Origin: Treponema sp. | Lineage (GTDB): Bacteria > Spirochaetota > Spirochaetia > Treponematales > Breznakiellaceae | Direction: 5' to 3' | DNA: 32,715 nt | NCBI GenBank assembly: GCA_009780855.1 | Contig: WQZG01000036.1 | Span: 1-32,715 of the forward strand | Part shown: one piece after another, positions 24,069-32,594 of the stretch | Position numbering within the stretch: position 1 is the stretch's first letter | Layout of the letters: each line of letters opens with the position of its first letter | Notes under the pieces: generated by a model | Told to the model about the DNA's origin: nothing | The model's input: the letters and a program-made list of their open reading frames with translations, nothing else | Database searches by the model: none | Translations under genes and position numbers: made by a program

Positions 24069-24737
24069 GTGAAATTTAATTATGCATCTGCAGCCTTGCT
24101 GATTATTGACGTGCAGAATGATTTTTGTCCGGCAGGCGCGCTGGCTGTCAAAGACGGGGACGAAGTAATACAGCCGCTTAACAGGGCTGCCGCACTGTTC
24201 AGTGAATACGGCGCGAAAGTTATCGCTACCCAGGACTGGCATCCAGGCGATCATGTTTCTTTTGCGTCATCGCATCCGGGCAGGAACCCCGGTGATGTTA
24301 TGGAACTGCCCGGTGTAAAAGAGCAGGTCCTCTGGCCGGACCACTGTATCGCCGGGACAGCGGGCGCGGACATTCACGGCAAACTTGACCTGAGCCATGT
24401 GCATATGATATTGCGCAAGGGATTCAGAAGAGAACTGGATTCCTATTCGGCATTTTTTGAAAACGATAAAAAAACTTCCACAGGTCTTGGCGGTATGCTT
24501 GCGGACCTGGGGATAAAAAATTTATTTTTGGGCGGGTTGGCCCTGGACTACTGCGTTTTTTACAGTGCCGTGGACGCTGTCCGGCTCGGTTATAAAACCG
24601 CGGTTTTAACGGACGCGGTCCGCGGCGTTGATATACCGGCAGGTTCAGCAGAAAAGGCGCTGCAGGCCCTTGAAAAAGCGGGCGTCAGCTTAATTAATTC
24701 AGCGGACCCGGAATTTGGCATTGGATTAAAGCATTAA
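24069..24737 (+). CDS. pncA: nicotinamidase
   Basis: 222 residues of the isochorismatase-like fold. It converts nicotinamide to nicotinate plus ammonia, the first step of Preiss-Handler NAD salvage. The catalytic triad is visible: Asp14 (LLIIDVQNDF), Lys117 (ILRKGF) and Cys162 (GLALDYCV). The metal site is Asp56, His58 and His69 (QDWHPGDHVSFASSH). The start is GTG, with AGGAG 5 nt upstream. A TATTAT box at 24043-24048 could be the -10, though no good -35 is seen. It is followed after 18 nt by pncB, the next step of the pathway, so an operon is nearly certain. Confidence 0.95.
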   Translation: MKFNYASAALLIIDVQNDFCPAGALAVKDGDEVIQPLNRAAALFSEYGAKVIATQDWHPGDHVSFASSHPGRNPGDVMELPGVKEQVLWPDHCIAGTAGADIHGKLDLSHVHMILRKGFRRELDSYSAFFENDKKTSTGLGGMLADLGIKNLFLGGLALDYCVFYSAVDAVRLGYKTAVLTDAVRGVDIPAGSAEKALQALEKAGVSLINSADPEFGIGLKH

Positions 24738-24755
24738 AAAAAGAGGCGCATAAAA

Positions 24756-26240
24756 ATGAACTCAAATGATTCGGCATTGTTTACCGATCTTTACAGTCTT
24801 ACCATGGCCCAGGGTTTCTGGAAAACCAAAATGAACCGCAGGGCCGTATTCGAAATGTTTTTCCGCAAACAGCCTTTTGGCGGAGGTTTTTCGGTTTTTG
24901 CGGGTCTGGCAACCCTGGCTGACAGACTGCTTAATTTTAAATTCTCCGGAGATGACATTGAATACCTTCGCAGTTTAAAAATCTTTGAAGAAGGTTTTTT
25001 GCGGTATTTATCGGAATTCCGGTTTAACGGGACTTTATGGTCCTTTGATGAAGGGTCTGTTATTTTTCCCAATGAGCCGATCATCAGAGTAGAAGGCGGG
25101 CTCCTGGAATGCCAATTAATTGAGGGGATGCTGCTCAACACTGTCAACTTCCAGAGCCTTATCGCCACCAAAACCGCCCGTGTCTGGCTGGCGTCCGGCA
25201 GGGGAACTGTCATGGAATTCGGACTGCGCAGGGCCCAGGGAAGAGACGGCGCAATGTCCGCGTCCAGGGCCGCTTATATCGGCGGCGCGCAGGGAACATC
25301 AAATGTCCGGGCCGGCAAGGAATTCGGGATTCCGGTTTTGGGCACCATGGCCCATTCCTGGATTATGGCGTTCCCGGGTGAGGAGGAAGCGTTTGAAACC
25401 TACGCGGATATATATCCGGAAAAAACAATTTTCCTTATCGATACTTACGATACCCTTAAAAGCGGAATACTGAACGCTGTTAAAGTCGGTAAAAAAATGG
25501 CCCTAAAAGGGAGAAACTTTGGGGTCCGTCTGGATTCCGGCGACATACATTACCTGTCAATGGAAGTGCGCAAGATACTGGACGCCAACGGTCTGCAAAA
25601 CGCGACTATCTCGGTTTCCAATGATTTGGACGAATACATAATCCAAACCCTGACCGACGCTAAAGCGCCCATTGATGTCTGGGGCGTCGGCACCCAGATG
25701 GTCACCGGAGGCAACGAAGCCGCATTTCCGGGTGTTTATAAAATGGCGGCGCGGGAGAACAGGGAAGGGCAGATGGAAGCGGCCATAAAATTTTCTGACA
25801 ACCCGGAAAAAACCACCAACCCAGGCATAAAACAGGTCTACAGGATTAAGGATGAACAGGGCATGTTTGTCGCCGATGTCCTGGCGCTTGAAGACGCGGA
25901 AAATCCTGATATTATCGAAAAAAATAAAAATTATACATTCTGGCATCCTTCCGGCGATTACAGAAATTTTATGCATACTGTTAACGGCAGCACAATACCT
26001 TTATTGCACAGGATAATCATCGACGGTAACCCGGTGCTTAACCCCGCTGACAATACAGCCCTGTACAATATGCCGCTTTCCGGGATAAGATCCAATTTAA
26101 GCCGGGAAATTGAATTCCTTGATCAAAGTTACAAACGCCTGCTTAATCCCCATGTTTATAAAGTTTCGGTATCAGAACGGCTGCGGGTGTTAAAAATGGA
26201 ACTTATAAAAAATTACCTGGGGAACCGGATGTCCCATTAA
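24756..26240 (+). CDS. pncB: nicotinate phosphoribosyltransferase
   Basis: 494 residues, close to the long bacterial NAPRTase form. It joins nicotinate and PRPP to give nicotinate mononucleotide, with ATP hydrolysis. Diagnostic blocks: N-terminal FTDLYSLTMAQGFWK, EFGLRRAQGRDGAMSASRAA, GTMAHSW with His200 as the likely phosphorylated residue, GVRLDSGDI and the phosphate-binding VWGVGTQMVTGG. AGAGG lies upstream of the ATG. It sits between pncA (18 nt) and the uridine-kinase-like gene (27 nt). Confidence 0.96.
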   Translation: MNSNDSALFTDLYSLTMAQGFWKTKMNRRAVFEMFFRKQPFGGGFSVFAGLATLADRLLNFKFSGDDIEYLRSLKIFEEGFLRYLSEFRFNGTLWSFDEGSVIFPNEPIIRVEGGLLECQLIEGMLLNTVNFQSLIATKTARVWLASGRGTVMEFGLRRAQGRDGAMSASRAAYIGGAQGTSNVRAGKEFGIPVLGTMAHSWIMAFPGEEEAFETYADIYPEKTIFLIDTYDTLKSGILNAVKVGKKMALKGRNFGVRLDSGDIHYLSMEVRKILDANGLQNATISVSNDLDEYIIQTLTDAKAPIDVWGVGTQMVTGGNEAAFPGVYKMAARENREGQMEAAIKFSDNPEKTTNPGIKQVYRIKDEQGMFVADVLALEDAENPDIIEKNKNYTFWHPSGDYRNFMHTVNGSTIPLLHRIIIDGNPVLNPADNTALYNMPLSGIRSNLSREIEFLDQSYKRLLNPHVYKVSVSERLRVLKMELIKNYLGNRMSH

Positions 26241-26267
26241 AAAAAAATTCCCATTCAGGAGTATCCC

Positions 26268-27944
26268 ATGAACGAAATAACCTTAACCATAAAAACTGGC
26301 AATCCGGACCTTCCTGCCTGTGAGCAAAAGTGCAGCGTCGGAGTGCGCGGCGCAGATCTAATCCCGCAATTCGGGACTCTGCCCGGAACACTTGCGGCAA
26401 TAAAAGTCAATAATGAAACCGTATCACTGGCGTCGCCTCTGGAATTTAACGCGGTTGCGGAACCGGTTTTTCTGGAAAGTTCAGAAGGCTCGTCCATTTA
26501 CCGCCGCACCCTTGCTTTTTTACTGGCCGTAGCAGCCAGAAAACTGTTCCCGGAAAGACAGCTCTACATCGGCCACTCCCTGGGGCACAGTTTTTATTAT
26601 ACTTTCAACAGGGGAGACAAACCAAAACAAAAAGAAATCCAGCAGCTTGCCGCCGGTATGCGGGAATACGCGCAAAAAGACATCAGCATTTCAAACGGTT
26701 ATATGGCATACGCCGAGGCTCTGGATTTTTTTAAAAAAACCGGCCAGAACGATACAGCGCTTCTGCTTGAAGGACGGAATGAATCCAAAGTCCGGGTAAA
26801 CGAATGCGATGGCTTTATCGATCTCTACATCGCTCCCCTGCTCCACCGGACAGGATTGCTTACGGTATTTGATCTTATGCCCTATAAAGACGGGTTCCTG
26901 CTGCGGTTTCCTACGACAGGACATTTAGAAACCATTGAAACTTTTAAAGACATACCGATTTTATATAATGTTTACAGTGAATATAAAAAATGGGGCCGCA
27001 TTGTCGGAGTAGAATCTGTAGGGCTGCTGAACCGCATGATTTCTGACAGGACCATCAGGGACTATATCCGCACTGCCGAAGCTTTCCAGGAAAAGAAACT
27101 GGCCGACATCGCCGATCAAATTTATAAAAAGAAAGATACGGTAAAAACCATACTGATAGCCGGTCCGTCAAGTTCCGGAAAAACAACTACAGCCAAACGG
27201 CTTTCAATAGCGCTAAAGGTGATGGGCATAGAACCCATCGCGATCAGTCTGGATAATTATTACCTGGGCACCGACAAAACACCCAGGGACGAAAAAGGAG
27301 ATCCCGATTTTGAATGTCTGGAAGCCCTCGATGTCCCATATCTCAACGAACAGCTCCTGGCGCTCCTGGATGGGAAAGAAGTAACACTGCCGATGTTTGA
27401 TTTTAGGGCCGGCAAACGCAAGGAAGAAGGCGGCCGGACAATAAAACTTGAACGGCGTACCATGCTTATCATCGAAGGCATACACGGACTTAACGACGCC
27501 CTTACGCCGCAGATAAAAAAAGAAACCAAATTCAAACTTTACGTATCGGCCCTGACCCAGCTCAACCTGGATGATCACAACCGCATTCCGACAAGCGACA
27601 ACAGGCTGCTGCGCCGTCTGGTAAGGGATAACCAGTTCCGGGGCGCTGTGGCCGAACGTACTCTGCAAATGTGGCCCAGCGTACAGCGCGGCGAAAAGAA
27701 ATACATCTTCCCCTTCCAGAACAGCGCCGACGCGGCTTTTAATTCAGCCCTGGATTACGAACTTGCTGTTTTAAAATTTTACGCAGAACCCCTTCTCCGG
27801 ACAATCAAGCCCCGGATGAAGGAATACAGCGAAGCCGTGCGTCTGCTGGCCTTTCTGGAAAATTTTCAGCCGATTCCGCCGCAATACGTACCAAGCCAGA
27901 GTATTCTGCGCGAATTTATCGGGGATTCGGAATTTAAGTATTAG
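26268..27944 (+). CDS. nucleoside (uridine-type) kinase with N-terminal TGS/ThrRS-like extension
   Basis: 558 residues. About 290 N-terminal residues resemble the TGS and second additional domains of threonyl-tRNA synthetase (GHSLGHSFYYTF matches the HxxxH region). A uridine kinase/phosphoribulokinase P-loop domain follows: ILIAGPSSSGKTTTAKRL, with the Walker A at 299-306, ISLDNYYLG, and IIEGIHGLND. The same architecture is known in spirochaetes and Firmicutes, annotated as nucleoside kinase or Udk. It would phosphorylate uridine or cytidine using a nucleoside triphosphate. AGGAG lies 6 nt before the ATG. It is the last gene of the pncA-pncB run and converges on the outer-membrane protein gene with a 25-nt gap. 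Confidence 0.88.
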   Translation: MNEITLTIKTGNPDLPACEQKCSVGVRGADLIPQFGTLPGTLAAIKVNNETVSLASPLEFNAVAEPVFLESSEGSSIYRRTLAFLLAVAARKLFPERQLYIGHSLGHSFYYTFNRGDKPKQKEIQQLAAGMREYAQKDISISNGYMAYAEALDFFKKTGQNDTALLLEGRNESKVRVNECDGFIDLYIAPLLHRTGLLTVFDLMPYKDGFLLRFPTTGHLETIETFKDIPILYNVYSEYKKWGRIVGVESVGLLNRMISDRTIRDYIRTAEAFQEKKLADIADQIYKKKDTVKTILIAGPSSSGKTTTAKRLSIALKVMGIEPIAISLDNYYLGTDKTPRDEKGDPDFECLEALDVPYLNEQLLALLDGKEVTLPMFDFRAGKRKEEGGRTIKLERRTMLIIEGIHGLNDALTPQIKKETKFKLYVSALTQLNLDDHNRIPTSDNRLLRRLVRDNQFRGAVAERTLQMWPSVQRGEKKYIFPFQNSADAAFNSALDYELAVLKFYAEPLLRTIKPRMKEYSEAVRLLAFLENFQPIPPQYVPSQSILREFIGDSEFKY

Positions 27945-27969
27945 TTTGGGAAAACAGTTTAAGACCAGG

Positions 27970-29136
27970 TCAATACCGGAACAATAGCCCGACGCCAAGG
28001 CAGTAGGTAGAATTCTTGCCGGGTTCAGGTACAAGTCCCAGTTCCTTGCCAAATATGGATAAATCCAGGGTCATAAAACTAAGGTTAAGCCCGACGCCAA
28101 ATGCCGGTAAAGCATCCGCCAGTCCAAAACGGAAACTTAGCGCATTGAGAACCGTCATTTCCACCCCAATACCCGCGTTCAGTATCGGGTTGCGGGGAAC
28201 ATAATTTAAAAGATCAAGCAGATCATGGTAATCGGCCATAACAGTAAGGCTGGTAAAATAACGGTCAATAAAGGTATTGCTTATACAGTACTTCAAACCC
28301 GCATCAAGGCGGCGTCTTACACTGGTATATGAGACGTCCGCGGACGGCGACGCGTGATTGCCAAAATCGAAAATGGAATTATACGGAGTAACAAGTACAG
28401 GCGAATATACATCAAAACAAACAACGGAAAAAGCAAAGGTATTTGCCCAGGTATACCGCAGTCCCAGATCCAGGCCCAATCCCAAATAAGTTACAAAAGG
28501 TTTGCTAAAGGGATCGTAGGAAAAGGGATCGTCAATAATGGCAGGCACCTCCCACATTGGCGTGACCAGGTTAATTTGCCCCCTAAAAAATCCCTTGCCC
28601 AAAAAACCGCCGTCCAGTAAATGGGAATTTTTATTAATAATCCTGAAGGAGTATCCGGCTGTAAGTAAAAGATCACCGGAAACTGCCGGCCTAAGGTTTA
28701 TCCCGCTTACCGGCGCGTCAGTTTTAAACCGGCTAAAAATCCCAAGCCCCAGGCCTTTGCCGACCCATCCCAGTGAAAGCGGCCCGGCTATGTCAAAACC
28801 GGCGCTGAACTTGCCGGTTCCCAATATCGGGGTAAAATCCATGCTTGACGCCGATCCTGTGTTGGACAAAAAAAGATCGGCCAGCTCAAACACAGGCCCG
28901 TAAGTAGTTACGGACAGCTCGGCTGCGCTGAACTGCCCACTGATATCTACAAAGGAAGCCGGATTGGTAAAAATCGAATAAAAAGAATCACCCACAGCCG
29001 CATGGTTCCCGCCGAGTGCGGAAAACCTTACAGACGGTATTATAAAAGGTTCAATTGTTTTTGCCTGACCGTGAACCAAAAATATACTGTTAAAAAATAC
29101 AAGAAAAAACAAAATCCGGTTCACGTTCCGGCGCAT
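27970..29136 (-). CDS. outer-membrane beta-barrel-like protein
   Basis: 388 residues from the ATG at 29136, with AGGAG 8 nt upstream; an in-frame ATG 11 codons earlier lies before that site and is less likely. A signal peptide (MRRNVNRILFFLVFFNSIFLVHG/QA) is followed by SVRFSALGGNHAAVGDSFYSIFTNPA, a block shared by FadL/PorV-like and other beta-barrel proteins, then many amphipathic strands and the terminal GVGLLFRY, which ends in an aromatic residue as barrels often do. Spirochaetes have several such FadL-like proteins. It is encoded 66 nt after a lipoprotein gene and probably shares its transcript. Cargo unknown. Confidence 0.8.
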   Translation of the reverse strand: MRRNVNRILFFLVFFNSIFLVHGQAKTIEPFIIPSVRFSALGGNHAAVGDSFYSIFTNPASFVDISGQFSAAELSVTTYGPVFELADLFLSNTGSASSMDFTPILGTGKFSAGFDIAGPLSLGWVGKGLGLGIFSRFKTDAPVSGINLRPAVSGDLLLTAGYSFRIINKNSHLLDGGFLGKGFFRGQINLVTPMWEVPAIIDDPFSYDPFSKPFVTYLGLGLDLGLRYTWANTFAFSVVCFDVYSPVLVTPYNSIFDFGNHASPSADVSYTSVRRRLDAGLKYCISNTFIDRYFTSLTVMADYHDLLDLLNYVPRNPILNAGIGVEMTVLNALSFRFGLADALPAFGVGLNLSFMTLDLSIFGKELGLVPEPGKNSTYCLGVGLLFRY

Positions 29137-29202
29137 TAATAAATCTCCTTTTAAAACATTCCCGTACATTTATTCTCCGGCAGGTTAAAGGCCGGAACCG
29201 AA

Positions 29203-29907
29203 TTATGTCAGTTTCATTTGATCCAATATTTTCTTTAGCATACTGTTATCCGCCAATTCATCTTTTTTATCATTGGCTGCGGCAGCCATCTTAATTGCCA
29301 AATCTACGGTTGCATTTTCACCGCTGTGATCGGCCAGATTAGAAACAAAGGTTTCCAAATCATCTTGGCTATCTGTAGGGGTAATTCCAAGAATTAGGAC
29401 AACCGCGGCCATGGCAAGACTTTCTGCGCTCGCGTCTTCAATAAAATCATCAGAACCGGAATTTAATAAGTCCAGCAATGTTGAACTTGTCTCACCCAGA
29501 TTGGGCATATTGTTAATTGTGTCCTGCAGCAATGAATACGCATCATCAACATTCTGGAGTTTATCCAGATTGTTTAACGCGCCAAGGGCCGCCTGACCAA
29601 GACCTGCGGCGTTGACCGAAGCATCGAGAGCAGCAAGCTGATATTTTTTAAGTTCTTCTTCGTTCGCCTTGTCAGCGGCTTCCTTTATTTTCTTTAGCAG
29701 AGCCAGTGAACCGTCAGGATCGTTTTCGAATTGTTGGACAAGATCATCAACATTTTTTGATGTTACGGCAGGTATTAATTTGTCAGAATCCCGGGCGGCA
29801 AAAGGAAACCACGAAGAAGAGAAAAAATCTGTACAGGAAGAAATTAACAGAACCTGGGTTATAACGGCTAAAAAAATTATAATCGGGTTCCGTATAAATT
29901 TAGACAT
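29203..29907 (-). CDS. putative lipoprotein, alpha-helical
   Basis: Chosen start is the ATG at 29907 (MSKFIRNPI), 7 nt after AGGAG; the ATG just before it is only 4 nt away, and one nine codons upstream of the chosen start precedes the site. The signal ends in a lipobox-like LLISSC (Cys25). The mature part is helical, rich in Ala, Asp, Leu and Asn, with runs like LAALDASVNAAGLGQAALGA, and no Cys or catalytic motif. I do not recognise a family. It precedes the outer-membrane protein gene by 66 nt, which suggests a lipoprotein-barrel pair in the outer membrane. Confidence 0.75.
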   Translation of the reverse strand: MSKFIRNPIIIFLAVITQVLLISSCTDFFSSSWFPFAARDSDKLIPAVTSKNVDDLVQQFENDPDGSLALLKKIKEAADKANEEELKKYQLAALDASVNAAGLGQAALGALNNLDKLQNVDDAYSLLQDTINNMPNLGETSSTLLDLLNSGSDDFIEDASAESLAMAAVVLILGITPTDSQDDLETFVSNLADHSGENATVDLAIKMAAAANDKKDELADNSMLKKILDQMKLT

Positions 29908-29941
29908 CATGTTACTCCTTAAATATATCGGCATAAAAACC

Positions 29942-29981
29942 GTATATTAAAAATATACCTTATATCTGGCAGTTTTTCCAA
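29942..29981 (-). promoter_or_regulatory. candidate promoter and palindrome before the lipoprotein gene
   Basis: On the minus strand: TTGGAA (29976-29981), 18-nt spacer, TATATT (29952-29957). The -10 overlaps a perfect hairpin, GTATATT-aaa-AATATAC (29942-29958), which could be an operator. This would separate the lipoprotein/barrel pair from the upstream mtaB operon, at least in part. Confidence 0.45.
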
Positions 29982-30014
29982 TTTTTATGGAATCTTTTCG
30001 AAATTTTCATGTGA

Positions 30015-31505
30015 TTATAGGCAAATTTCTGCCTCAGCGTCAAACCTGGGGGGCAGCCTGGGTCCCGCAGCAATCCTGCAGCGGATTAAATCACCCGGTT
30101 TTACGGCATATTCCCCCGCGGGGAGCAATAAATGCAGATAATTATCGGATAACAGCGGTATAAAATCCCGATTTTTTAACGGCGCCTCTGCAATTGCCTC
30201 GGTTTCCCTGCCAATCCAGCGGTTTATATATTCCCGGCGCTGTTTTACAGCTAAATCAATAAGCTTTTTTGTCCTGATTCCGGCTTCTTTCTCTGTAACG
30301 CGGTCTTTCAGATTCCAGGCCGCGGTTCCCGGACGCCTGGAAAACGGAAAGGCATGGATACCGGCGAACCCGGTTTTTTGGCAAAAATCGTAAGTTTTTT
30401 CGAAATCCGTGCCGGATTCCCCCGGGAATCCTGTTATAATATCGCAGCCCAAAAAAGGATCGCTTTTTGCTGAACGCAGCCGCATCAGGCCTTCCATTGT
30501 TTGATCCGGCGGAAATGGTCTGTTCATCCTTTCCAGTACAGCAAGACTGCCCGACTGCAGCGAAATATGGAAATGCGCCCTGACCCTTGGATGCGAAACC
30601 GCTTTTAAAAAATCATCACTAAAAGATCGCTCACCGGGTTCTATCGAAGAAAGCCTTATTCGGATCCTGCCGGTGCCTGCCAAAAGCATTTCCAGGAGAC
30701 CCGCCAAATTAAGAATATTATCTTGTAACCTGCCTGCGTATTGAGAAATATTTATGCCGGTCAGCACAGCCTCGTTATAACCTTTTTCTTCAAGAGACTG
30801 CATTGCAGCCAAAACTTTGTCCGGGTCAAGGCTTCTGCTTTTACCCCTGGCAAGCCTGGTTCTGCAATAGGCGCAATAATTATCGCAGCCGTCCTGGATT
30901 TTAACAAATGCCCGTGAATGAAAACTAAATTGCCCCGGATTATAACAAAATAAATTATCTCCGATATAAAGTTTTGAACCAGGCTTTGAACCAGGTTTTG
31001 AAACCCAGTCAGCAATAAGCGAAGGCAATTCAGTAATAGATTCCGCAGCTTCCGGGCTGGCTCCGCAGGCGTTATGCGCGGCCAGAAACCCCGGCAGATC
31101 AAGAAGCCTGTTTTTTTCTTCCTGGGAAACTACAAAAAGCCGGTTTGCATTATCCATAGAAAAGAGCGCTTCCCTCTCCATCTGGGCATAACAGCCGGTG
31201 ATTATTATCACTGTCTGCGCCGGTGTATCGCGCAATGTCTTTCGGATGACGCGCCTGGCTTTTTGCTCGGATTTGGAAGTTACAGTACAGGTATTTATTA
31301 TATATAGCGATGCTTTGCCGGTATTAAGACCGTCAGGTTCCCGGTCATCAGATTCCTGACCGTCAGATTCCTGGCTGTCCGGCTCCTGACCGTCAGATTC
31401 CTGCGGGCAAAAAATACTAAAGCCTTCCCGCTTAAAAGCATCCGCAATGGACTCGCTTTCGAGCTGGTTGAGTTTGCAGCCCAGAGTTAATACTGAAACA
31501 AGCAT
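30015..31505 (-). CDS. mtaB: tRNA t6A37 methylthiotransferase
   Basis: 496 residues; adds a methylthio group to t6A at position 37 of ANN-decoding tRNAs. The MTTase domain has LTLGCKLNQLES with Cys10, Cys73 (INTCTVTSKSE) and Cys105 (ITGCYAQ) as ligands of the auxiliary cluster. The radical-SAM domain has CDNYCAYC (Cys207, 211, 214), and a TRAM-like domain ends the protein. The KLNQ form of the first motif fits MtaB rather than MiaB. It is longer than the usual ~430: residues 33-63 are an acidic QESDG-type repeat, and SKPGSKPGSK (about 169-178) is a second small repeat, both before the radical-SAM core. Its ATG directly abuts the TAG of the TPR gene, so translation is probably coupled. Confidence 0.93.
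   Translation of the reverse strand: MLVSVLTLGCKLNQLESESIADAFKREGFSIFCPQESDGQEPDSQESDGQESDDREPDGLNTGKASLYIINTCTVTSKSEQKARRVIRKTLRDTPAQTVIIITGCYAQMEREALFSMDNANRLFVVSQEEKNRLLDLPGFLAAHNACGASPEAAESITELPSLIADWVSKPGSKPGSKLYIGDNLFCYNPGQFSFHSRAFVKIQDGCDNYCAYCRTRLARGKSRSLDPDKVLAAMQSLEEKGYNEAVLTGINISQYAGRLQDNILNLAGLLEMLLAGTGRIRIRLSSIEPGERSFSDDFLKAVSHPRVRAHFHISLQSGSLAVLERMNRPFPPDQTMEGLMRLRSAKSDPFLGCDIITGFPGESGTDFEKTYDFCQKTGFAGIHAFPFSRRPGTAAWNLKDRVTEKEAGIRTKKLIDLAVKQRREYINRWIGRETEAIAEAPLKNRDFIPLLSDNYLHLLLPAGEYAVKPGDLIRCRIAAGPRLPPRFDAEAEICL
31328..31402 (-). repeat. 15-nt in-frame minisatellite in mtaB
   Basis: Five tandem 15-nt units of the type GACCGTCAGATTCCT on the plus strand (starts at 31328, 31343, 31358, 31373 and 31388; the third and fifth are identical) encode QESDG-like pentapeptides. 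It interrupts a loop of the MTTase domain between the first and second cluster cysteines. Confidence 0.88.
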
Positions 31506-32159
31506 CTAGCGGGGAGTCATCGCAGCCCTGACCCTGTCAAGGCCTCTGCGCGCGTCCGCAAGCTGGGAATTGAGAGAAAGGGCCTTGTTGTAGGCCGCGG
31601 CAGCTTCTGATAAATCATTGGCGTTTTCCCTCGCGTAGGCAAGCCTGGTCCACCACTCGGCATTGCCCGGCACCCAATGCACCGCGGTTGTAAGGGCTAT
31701 ATCGGCGTGCATGTAACTTCCCAGACGGATATAAATTTCTCCCAACAGATAATAAACCCTGTCTATCCGCTGTCCTTCCGGCGCAAGGTTAATATATTCC
31801 CTAAAAAACTGCAGCGCTTCCCTGTTGCGGCTCTGGTAATAATTGATCTCACCAAGAATCTCGATAATCCTGGGATCATAACGGCTTATGTTTAATCCCG
31901 CCTGCGCATAGGTCAGAGCCTCGCTGTAACGGCCCAGGCTGATTAAACTCCAGCAAATAACTACATGGGATTCAATATTATTTGGATTTGAGGCAAGTTC
32001 ATTTTTACAGATTGTTATGGCCTGTTCAAAATTATTATTGCGGTATTCTGCAAGGGCGTCCGGACGGGTCTGAGCAGCCAAATTTTGTATGGCCGCCAAA
32101 TTGATCGCCAATAAAAAGACCAATGCCGCGTAATATTTTAATATTTTGAAATGCTTCAT
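31506..32159 (-). CDS. exported TPR-repeat protein
   Basis: 217 residues. A signal peptide covers about 1-29 (AAIQNLAAQ/TRP). Four to five TPR units follow, for example ALAEYRNNNFEQAITICKNE, AYNKALSLNSQLADARRG and the repeated pattern of small residues at spacing 34. TPR domains bind proteins, so a scaffold in the periplasm is likely; the partner is unknown. The gene starts 5 nt after the bactofilin stop and its TAG abuts the mtaB ATG, so the three are tightly coupled. No strong Shine-Dalgarno sequence is visible. Confidence 0.85.
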   Translation of the reverse strand: MKHFKILKYYAALVFLLAINLAAIQNLAAQTRPDALAEYRNNNFEQAITICKNELASNPNNIESHVVICWSLISLGRYSEALTYAQAGLNISRYDPRIIEILGEINYYQSRNREALQFFREYINLAPEGQRIDRVYYLLGEIYIRLGSYMHADIALTTAVHWVPGNAEWWTRLAYARENANDLSEAAAAYNKALSLNSQLADARRGLDRVRAAMTPR

Positions 32160-32164
32160 ACGTG

Positions 32165-32515
32165 TTATTTTTTTTCTGTCATGGTACAGTGGCCGTTAAA
32201 AACACAGCCTGTTTCCAAAAAAATCTCCGGAGCTGTCACATTGCCTGTAAGGCGGCCTGTCACCATTACCTCGACTTTCTCCGCGGCCGTAACATTACCC
32301 TTGACCGATCCTTTGATAATAACCCTGGCAGCCTTGATATCGGCTTCCACAACGGCGTTTTCATCCACTACCAGGAATCCCTGGGCCGAAATATCTCCGG
32401 AAAGTTTCCCCTGGATTAAAAACGGTTTTTCGAAATAAAGGGTGCCGTTAAATTCGATATCAGGAGACAAAATAGTATCAAAATCTTCAAGTACATCACT
32501 GTGAACATCAGTCAT
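32165..32515 (-). CDS. bactofilin-family polymer-forming protein
   Basis: 116 residues. The core is the regular beta-helix of bactofilins: IQGKLSGDISAQGFLVVDEN, then VIIKGSVKGNVTAAEKV and the recurrent G-x-V/I pattern with six-residue rungs. Bactofilins polymerise without nucleotide and help shape cells or place enzymes. The N-terminal ~18 residues are acidic and probably flexible. No Shine-Dalgarno sequence; a TATAAA box at 32524-32529 lies 8 nt before the start codon, so the transcript could be nearly leaderless. It is the first gene of the bactofilin-TPR-mtaB run. Its first 21 codons are repeated 142 bp upstream at the window end. Confidence 0.92.
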   Translation of the reverse strand: MTDVHSDVLEDFDTILSPDIEFNGTLYFEKPFLIQGKLSGDISAQGFLVVDENAVVEADIKAARVIIKGSVKGNVTAAEKVEVMVTGRLTGNVTAPEIFLETGCVFNGHCTMTEKK

Positions 32516-32573
32516 ATTATGAATTTATACGCGTGAAGTATATCGGTCAAGGGGGAAAAAAACCGTACGCGGA
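32453..32573. repeat. 121-nt direct repeat, copy 1
   Basis: Identical to 32595-32715. It spans bactofilin codons 1-21, its promoter and upstream sequence. Confidence 0.95.
32524..32550 (-). promoter_or_regulatory. candidate promoter of the bactofilin operon
   Basis: On the minus strand: TTGACC (32545-32550), 15-nt spacer, TATAAA (32524-32529). Transcription would start about 2 nt from the ATG at 32515. An identical copy lies at 32666-32692 in the terminal duplication. Confidence 0.5.
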
Positions 32574-32594
32574 AAAAAGTTGCGCAGATTAAAT

